The translations under genes and the position numbers were made by a program. From the NCBI GenBank assembly GCA_910592205.1, contig CAJVPJ010000884.1, positions 1 to 15,061 of the forward strand: a DNA stretch of 15,061 bases, read 5' to 3'. Every line of letters starts with the position of its first letter. Positions within the stretch are counted from its first letter, which is position 1. Below, one piece after another: positions 9,301-15,061 of the stretch. A model generated the notes under the pieces. The model saw only the letters and a list, made by a program, of their open reading frames with translations, was not told where the DNA came from and made no database searches. The stretch is from Paraglomus occultum. Taxonomy: Eukaryota; Glomeromycota; Glomeromycetes; Paraglomerales; Paraglomeraceae.

Positions 9301-9930
9301 GTTTAATTATAAAAAATTTTACATTTTTGTTGTAATAAAACATACTTACGGATCAACCGTCTTTTAGGTATTCGTTTTGGGAGTCACAGTTTCCGTCCAA
9401 GTTGTTATCTACACCTGCAATAAACGCGAGATTTAAACAGGGTTGGCAAATGATAAATCAAGGTCGAATACTTGGTGATCAAACCGCCACAAGGTTAATT
9501 TTTTTTTACCTATTTGCCTGTGAAAATTTCAATGTCACATTCGACTTTAACATTAACACCTTAATGTGAAAACTTTACTAGACTCACTCGGCCATCTCAA
9601 GTGCCTGAAGTGGCTGCAGATACATCATCCATACCGACCACGGCAGTGCCCCTTGAAACGCAAATGATGGCAGAAGATTTTAGCTTTAGAGAAGTTGTTG
9701 AAGATTTTGCTCAAGAACACAACTATCTATTCTTGCCAGCACATAAAACACACGCAGAGACAGGAAAGGCTATATTTCGATTTGGCGGCACGGTACAGAA
9801 CACGGGAGGTGTACTTGTTTATTTGGATGATGATGTTATGTTTGCTCAGGATGGGGATGATTGGCTGCCAATAAGTTTTGACGAAATCTTAGAAAAGGTT
9901 GAAATTATTAATGGTAATAAGGGTCGATAG
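6380..9930 (+). CDS. TFIP11: Tuftelin-interacting protein 11 / Ntr1-type spliceosome disassembly factor
   Basis: TFIP11 (yeast Ntr1/Spp382) recruits and activates the DEAH helicase DHX15/Prp43 through its G-patch to disassemble intron-lariat spliceosomes in the nucleus. Exons: 6380-6494, 6565-6670, 6804-6945, 7024-7167, 7247-7377, 7467-7653, 7732-7948, 8025-8215, 8292-8503, 8575-8890, 8970-9078, 9147-9294, 9368-9493 and 9582-9930. They give 830 aa (human about 837). Order: acidic/Ser start; TIP_N-like segment (FDITEADL; FTKEEAYLGIFAE); a partial extra G-patch (about 107-127); the complete G-patch at about 155-184 (GIGFKLLKDQGFEPGKGLGK, then GIAEPI); Lys-rich linker with MKIIDMTG; helical/coiled-coil segment at about 297-347; GCFC domain with VDWDP, LQKEVDNWNP, HHWLHPWLP and TWHPRDPSA; WLTHSPNYEE; C-terminal domain with EEH-like AQEHNYLFLPA, FGGT and LVYLDDDVMFAQDGDDWLP. 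The whole model is in frame. Oddities are a GC-AG first intron and a tandem duplication of the G-patch-start exon. Confidence 0.96.
6495..6564 (+). other. Non-canonical GC-AG intron (TFIP11 intron 1)
   Basis: The exon ends ACAG and is followed by GCAAGT rather than GTAAGT; the acceptor is TTGTAG before ATCCAAAC. Splicing here joins the phase-1 G to AT, giving Asp, and continues the conserved DPNRRRKRKKFTKEEAYLG stretch. No GT donor nearby preserves frame and homology. GC donors normally need an otherwise near-perfect match to U1 snRNA, which (C)AG|GCAAGT provides. Confidence 0.85.
6821..7039 (+). repeat. Tandem duplication inside TFIP11, copy 1
   Basis: This copy spans most of exon 3, intron 3 and the first 16 bases of exon 4, starting at AGTCACGCGC. 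It is followed directly by copy 2. By eye about nine in ten bases match copy 2, over exon and intron alike. Confidence 0.95.
7040..7262 (+). repeat. Tandem duplication inside TFIP11, copy 2
   Basis: This copy spans the rest of exon 4, intron 4 and the first 16 bases of exon 5. It is 4 bp longer than copy 1, with one extra Pro codon (CCT) after CCAACT and one extra intron base. The pentamer AGTCA sits at 6821, 7040 and 7263, the start of each copy and the end of the second. That is the footprint expected of slippage or unequal exchange at a 5-bp microhomology. Confidence 0.95.
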
Positions 9931-10882
9931 ACCGGGACTGCAAACTGTTGATGGGAAGAAATGTTAGAAAGGTCGTAATAAAAACTAGATGACTACTGAT
10001 TCATTCAATCACATTACAGTAATAAATTATAAAATAAAAGTTTCAGATCAATGCGATTGATTTATTAATTCAAACCGATTTCACTAGTCAATCCATAATT
10101 GCGATAAAAAATCGATTCGGTGCGTGAGGTCTTACAAAAGAAATCTTGCGCATTTCTCTGATATTTCGTCCAAATCGACTAGGAATGAATAACAATGCAT
10201 TTATATTTAAAACTTTAACGCGTGATATGTCTTTGCGCACATTCGCGTCGTTTATTCAAATTAAACTGCTTGTCTCACAACTTGCACATTGCGTCACCAT
10301 TTGAGCAATAAAAAAACTTTTTTTTTTTGACGAGAAAATAAACGAAAAAAAAACCCTTAATTAAAGATGGTTTTATTATAATATATGTATGAGTAAATAA
10401 AAATATGTATGCATGATGATCTCTTATGCTGGGTGAGCCACAGCTTATGCCATGAAAAATATATCGCTTGACGGTGTTTGTTTCCTGAAAGCACCTCGGC
10501 GGTAATTGCATTACGTCCGGAAAAAGTTGTAAATTTTCAAAATTCTAGATAGACACAAGCTTGCTCACGATTATTTTATTTGAAAACTGGCGGACGCAAC
10601 ATTTATAGTTTGAAAACTTGTGCTTGACTACAAAGTATTTTCTCAGAGAAGAACCAACTTGGCATAAATTGATAGCGGTACTTTGTTATTATTATTATTA
10701 TAGAACGCGTCGATCTTGCCGAGTCACATGGTGATTATCAATTCTACTATCACGTGTTTGCTTTTTTTTTCTGCCATCTTAATCTCCCAAATTTGCACAC
10801 CAAAGAATGCTTGCCACCTGCCACAGCTGAGCCACGAGACAGTCTTTATCTTGATTTGCAGTCTACCTTATATACTAGAAAA
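9931..10882. other. Intergenic region between the TFIP11 and uL3m genes
   Basis: This stretch contains the TFIP11 3' UTR and the presumed uL3m promoter/5' UTR. It is AT-rich, with a T tract around 10318-10328, an A tract around 10345-10353 and a short (TTA)n run at about 10685-10701. The frame of uL3m exon 1 is open back to 10754, but that extension is not presequence-like. No RNA gene was recognised. Confidence 0.6.
9977..9982 (+). promoter_or_regulatory. Polyadenylation signal of the TFIP11 gene
   Basis: A perfect AATAAA lies 46 nt after the TFIP11 stop, at the usual distance for a short fungal 3' UTR. Confidence 0.6.
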
Positions 10883-12215
10883 ATGAATGAATTGACGACT
10901 CTTTTCACGTTCCGTCGCGCTGCTGCAAGATCTTTACCGACTCGCACCTTGTTTGGGAAGAATTCGTTTACCGCGCAACGCCGCACATTTAATTTGGTTC
11001 CGGCAAGAAAAAGTTCCGTTTCCTCTACACCAGAAACCGATCAACCTCAATGGACATCCGAGTCTGTTCGTCTTGGAGTGATTGCAAGAAAAGAGGGCAT
11101 GAGAGCAATATGGGATGAATGGGGCGTCCGAGTTCCTGTGACCGTACTAAAAGTGATATCTCTATAGCATTCTTATCGTGTTGATGTGTGTCATAAGAAG
11201 AAGTTTTGATGGTTACTTTGCAAACTGATATTTTCGCTTTTCACTATGACGATTGCCCCCCCCCCCTCTTTTCCGACTCGACTCCCCGATAACTTACACA
11301 AAGCAAGCTGGAAAACTGTCAGGTGATTCAGGTGAAACATAATGAAAAAGACTACAAACCCGGGTTAGTTGCTGTAGAAGTTGGATGTACAGACATGAAA
11401 AAGAATGTCACTAAAGCTTTGTTGGGCCATCATGAGAAACACGGTGTGCCGCCAAAGCATAAAAGGATGACGTTTTGGATCACCAAAGATGCCGTGTTAC
11501 CTCCCGGTATGCTTGCGGTCGTAATGTCTTGATTGAGAGTAAACGTTTATATTTCGTATTTACTTTTAATGATTGCCTTTATTTTACAGGCACCGAGCTA
11601 AGATCTGCACACTTTGTCCCCGGACAATATGTTGACGTGCAAGCAAAAACGTACGTGTACTTTACTAATGAGTTTTGATTCGGTTCCACTTTTGTCTGTT
11701 TACAATTATTGCATTGCAACAGAATTGGGAAAGGTTTCGCGGGTGTGATGAAACGTTGGGGTTTTGCAGGTGCTCCCGCATCTCATGGTACATCCTTAGT
11801 TCATAGACATGCTGGATCTACCGGAGCGCGGCAGGTACATGTTAGATGGATTATTTTTCTCTTTTCTACATAACATATGTATAACACTTGTTATAATTAG
11901 GATCCTGGCAGAGTTTTCAAGGGAAAGAAGATGGCTGGGAGAATGGGCGGAAAAAAACATTCTGTGCAAAATCTTAAAGTTGTAAAAATAGATAATACGC
12001 TCAATCTCATATACGTCAAGGGACACGTTCCCGGTTTTGATCGTCAGTTCGTCAGGGTCAGGGACGCTGTGCGTCAAAAGAAGTCTAAACTTTTTCCAAA
12101 AGACTGCATACCGCCACCGTTTCCGACTATTGATCCGAAATTATTGGCTACCATGCCAAGAGAATTGATAGCAAAAACTGGTGGTAGTGATCCTTTAATT
12201 ATTAAAGATCGTTAA
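10883..12215 (+). CDS. MRPL3: Mitochondrial large-subunit ribosomal protein uL3m
   Basis: uL3m (human MRPL3, yeast Mrpl9) is a structural protein of the mitochondrial large ribosomal subunit near the peptidyl transferase centre. Exons: 10883-11152, 11308-11506, 11590-11650, 11723-11834 and 11901-12215, giving 318 aa. The N-terminus is a probable mitochondrial presequence: the first ~48 residues are rich in Arg, Ser and Thr with only one acidic residue ([15 protein letters not shown]). The L3 fold starts at about residue 63 with [11 protein letters not shown] and [11 protein letters not shown]. It continues with [61 protein letters not shown], then [20 protein letters not shown] and VPGFDR. 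The Gln at about 214 corresponds by alignment to the Gln methylated in bacterial L3. I chose ATG 10883 rather than the in-frame ATG at 10754 because the presequence begins naturally there. The donor of intron 1 (AAA|GTGATA) is weak, but conserved residues on both sides fix the junction. Confidence 0.96.
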
Positions 12216-12219
12216 TAAA
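12214..12219 (+). promoter_or_regulatory. Candidate poly(A) signal overlapping the uL3m stop codon
   Basis: The stop TAA (12213-12215) is part of TAATAAA, so an AATAAA hexamer begins within the stop codon. A second AATAAA at 12288-12293 is 73 nt after the stop and is the more usual place. Either or both may act. Confidence 0.4.
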
Positions 12220-12287
12220 AACCGTTCAAGAGGGTACCTAGTATGAAAAAAAACGGGGTAAAATGCAAACAAAACTGACGCACGACC

Positions 12288-12293
12288 AATAAA
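12288..12293 (+). promoter_or_regulatory. Candidate polyadenylation signal of the uL3m gene
   Basis: A perfect AATAAA, followed by an A-rich tract, lies 73 nt after the uL3m stop codon in the convergent spacer. Confidence 0.5.
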
Positions 12294-12640
12294 AAAACCC
12301 AAATGCGTTTTTTGTACCGCAGGACAGAAACAAGTGAAAAAATGGTGGAATTTCTTCTCGGGATTGCCGCATATTAATATAGTATCGATATCAACCAAAT
12401 GGATAGTGCATGCGCGAGATGCATTCAATGGCAAGGTATTATTACAATCAGCTCACGCCAATCTCTTGGTGTTCGTTCACATGACGCGCCCCTACAATAT
12501 GTCCCGATTCGAAAAGACTTGTAAATTTCATGATTGGGAATGATAAGGTTTTACCTAAAGAGCAAAGGATGCTCAAAACTTTTCAGTTTGCCGACTAGGA
12601 GACATTTTCTCCCACGGTTGAAATCAATCAAGAATTATAA

Positions 12641-12646
12641 TTTATT
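12641..12646 (-). promoter_or_regulatory. Polyadenylation signal of the Atm1-type gene
   Basis: TTTATT on the plus strand is AATAAA on the gene strand, 77 nt beyond the stop codon at 12724-12726. Confidence 0.5.
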
Positions 12647-12723
12647 ATGTCATCTATCTGTCTTTGCAGTTTTAAGCAATAATAATAAAGCAAAATTTTA
12701 AGTTGTACAAAACTTTTTATCTA

Positions 12724-15061
12724 TCAAAATCCAGTTTCTTTCTTCTTATCTTCTTCCCCACCACTTCCTATCGTAGGTTCGGATAACTCCTGAGTAAACC
12801 ACATGTCTCTATAAACACCATCCTCAAGCTGAAGAAGTTGGTCATGAGTGCCTCGTTCTAATAGATCAAGGTACTATGAGAAAGGAAACCCAGAACCGCA
12901 GTCAAAAAAATACCGGAACCATATCCTTATGAAAACCATACCTGTTATTCGTCCATTCTTCAAGACAATAATGTCATCTATCACAGAATTGTGTGTTTTG
13001 TTAAAGAGTGTTATCTTCAAATCTTTCCAGTTGAACGCCCCAAGTTTACCCATCCCTTACTCACCAGCATCAGCGACAGACCTCAACCTATGCGCAACAA
13101 ATATACTAGTCTTTTCACTTTCGTGCAGGATGCTTTTAATATTCGACAGCAAAGACTGTTCTGTATGAGTATCCAATGCGGAAGTCGCCTCATCGAAAAA
13201 CCAGATCGGCGAGTTCTTTAATATTGCTCTCGCCAACGCGATTCTTTGTTTCTCTCCACCAGAGACCATTAGTCCGCGTTCCCCCACTCGAGTTTCATAT
13301 TGATCGGGAAGACTCATTATGACATCGTGAATATGCGCACGTTTGGCAGCCTCTTCAACCTCAGCGCGAGTTGCTGCTATTCGGCCATAGGCTATGTTGT
13401 AATAAATCGTATTGTTGAATAGTGCTGTGTCCTGGAAAAGAAAGCGTGAATTCAGAACAACAAGGTTGAATTTAGTGATCAAGGAAAACTTTCTCCTCAC
13501 CCACTCTACAAAAATTCTGTAGAAACAGTACACGGCCACATACTTTGTGACTCAATTAGCGGAAAAGTTGGCTGAATTACCTGAGGCACAACACCGGTAC
13601 AGGAACGCAACGAATCAAGTTTGACATCTTTTATGTTTTGTCCGTCGATATAAATGTTACCGGATTCCGGATCATAGAATCGGAAAAGAAGTCGAAGGAG
13701 CGTCGATTTGCTGAAAGCATAGATAAGAGTCTTGACGATAAGCAAGTTATCAATGAAAACGAATCAGTCACTATTTATTACAAATCAGTTATGTTATTCT
13801 CTTACCCACACCCACTGGGTCCAACTACGGCTATCTTCTTGCCTCTTGGCACCACAAAGCTGATGCCGTGTAAAATCGGTCGATCCGGATGATAGCCAAA
13901 GACGACATCTTCAAATCTAATTTCACCGCCCTTGAAAACGAGTTCTTTCGTACCTGGTTTATCCTAATCACGTAAGTACAACGTCAGTTGAATATACTCC
14001 TATTGCCTTCTCTCGGCAAACATTCCGTAGTTACAAAATAGACTCTAAATAAACATTGCATGTTTGGGGAAAATTCTTGACATACAAAGTAAGTTACATG
14101 GCCCTACGGATTGTTTGCTGAGAAGATTTGATTGGATTAAATTCTTCATTGTTCGAGACATCTGGTACCCGATCGTGGGTTGTACCAAAAATTTTGCACA
14201 CGTACCTCGATTTTAATTTGGGTTGCTTGCAAGTTAAACATCAGGTCCATGTCAATCAAGCTCTGTTTTAACTCTCTGTAGACAGTCCCCAGGAAATTCA
14301 ATGGTAATGATAGTTGAAATACGAGTTGGTTAACCATCACGACGTCACCGACGCTAAGGTTTCCTATATCATATTAAATTATAAGCAAGAATTTCAATCC
14401 ACAAATCCCTTCCTTTTAAATCAATTGCGCAAATTAGTCCCTCCCCCCTCTTACATGTAAAAATAGACAACAAACTCACCTGATATAACTCCTTCGGCAG
14501 TCAAATACATCATAGCCGTTAGAGCAGAGCTGAAAATGATGTTTTGTCCCGAGTTCAAGAACGACAAGGAGCTAGCAATTTTCAATGAAGCTTTCTCGTA
14601 TTTGGAGAGAGCTTTATCATAGCGCTCAACTTCAAGTTTTTCGTTGCCAAAGTATTTTACCGCTTCATAATTAATAAGCGCATCGACCGCCACGGTCGCC
14701 GCGTCATTATCTGCTTTGTTGGCCTCTTTACGGAAACGCGTTCTGATCGATAAGGTCGTGTATTACTGATAGGAACGCCAGGTAATAAAAGGTCAAACAA
14801 AATTTTTAGAATGGTTACCTCCAAGAAGTAGTCTTTACCGTGAATAGAGCGTATAGCAGCATAGTCAGACTCGTTACAACAGCAAACTTGCTACCATATT
14901 GATGAACCTAAAGGCAAAATTTCCAATTAAAAAAATAGACTTGGAAGCATAAATCCTGTTGTAAAAAAAAAAAGAAGCTTCATTACCAATATACCACAGA
15001 CAAGGCTAATCTCAAGAACCGTCGGAAGCACGTGAAATACCAATGAAGATAACAGAAAACT
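12724..15061 (-). CDS. ATM1: Mitochondrial ABC exporter, Atm1/ABCB7 family (3' part)
   Basis: Atm1-type half-transporters of the inner mitochondrial membrane export a sulfur/glutathione-containing product needed for cytosolic Fe-S protein assembly. Exons in gene order: 15061-14987 (cut by the window edge), 14907-14819, 14742-14480, 14363-14206, 13963-13806, 13710-13581, 13431-13065, 12977-12942 and 12857-12724. They give the last 469 residues, all in frame. Numbering within this fragment: transmembrane helices and loops with [18 protein letters not shown] (8-25), [14 protein letters not shown], whose arginines match the glutathione-contact region of yeast Atm1, and [16 protein letters not shown]; the late membrane segment [17 protein letters not shown]. 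The nucleotide-binding domain follows: Walker A GPSGCGKST (243-251), Q-loop VVPQDT (Gln291), signature SGGEKQ (348-353), Walker [13 protein letters not shown] (Asp371, Glu372), H-loop FVAHRL (His405) and [15 protein letters not shown]. The C-terminal tail is charged ([10 protein letters not shown]). All catalytic residues are present. The N-terminus and targeting sequence lie outside the window. Confidence 0.96.

Larger units (their letters stand above)
12216..12723. other. Convergent 3' spacer between the uL3m and Atm1-type genes
   Basis: The 508 nt between two facing stop codons holds poly(A) signals for both strands. A 69-codon plus-strand ORF at 12334-12543 has no recognisable motif and is probably chance. 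I saw no RNA gene. Confidence 0.6.

Noticed and set aside
10275-10511. 78-codon minus-strand ORF
   Set aside because: It crosses homopolymer tracts and has no domain; probably chance in the spacer.
12334-12543. 69-codon plus-strand ORF in the convergent spacer
   Set aside because: No motif, no evident splice partner, and it lies in the 3' flank of two genes.
12858-12873. Alternative acceptor for the last Atm1 exon at 12873
   Set aside because: Joining there from the 36-nt exon gives an immediate stop (GTA CCT TGA). The acceptor at 12857 restores [11 protein letters not shown] exactly.

Overview
The window looks like nuclear DNA of an intron-rich, AT-rich fungus. Conserved genes are broken by many short spliceosomal introns, mostly about 65-150 nt. 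These have GTAAGT/GTATGT-like donors, CTAAT-like branch sites close to the acceptor, and AATAAA signals downstream. The proteins are fungal/metazoan-like orthologues, and the first 0.8 kb holds an RNI-type leucine-rich repeat array of a kind I associate with early-diverging fungi. A Mucoromycota/Glomeromycotina-type genome is my best guess, but it is an inference; no marker in the window settles it.

Layout: (1) 63-860 is a leucine-rich repeat (LRR) gene fragment built from 84-bp DNA repeats, interrupted at both ends and probably a pseudogene or remnant. (2) 861-4111 is a gene-poor stretch; its only curious item is a hydrophobic minus-strand ORF at 2437-2793. (3) 4112-5545 (+) is a complete six-exon gene for translation initiation factor 6 (244 aa). 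(4) 6380-9930 (+) is a complete fourteen-exon gene for the spliceosome-disassembly factor TFIP11/Ntr1 (830 aa). (5) 10883-12215 (+) is a complete five-exon gene for mitochondrial ribosomal protein uL3m (318 aa). (6) 12724-15061 (-) holds nine exons of a mitochondrial ABC exporter of the Atm1/ABCB7 type (last 469 aa; the 5' part lies beyond the window), convergent with uL3m. All exon junctions were set by hand from splice signals, phase and family conservation, and all four gene models stay in frame throughout.

The genes are ordinary housekeeping genes and do not form an operon or one pathway. eIF6 acts in 60S subunit maturation, TFIP11 in spliceosome recycling, uL3m in the mitochondrial large subunit, and Atm1 in export linking mitochondrial Fe-S synthesis to the cytosol.

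I found no new defence, mobile or biosynthetic system. The most notable structure is in the TFIP11 gene: a recent tandem duplication of about 220 bp (exon, intron and start of the next exon). It has 5-bp microhomology at its junctions, duplicates the N-terminal half of the G-patch, and creates a 144-nt in-phase exon whose skipping would restore a single normal G-patch.
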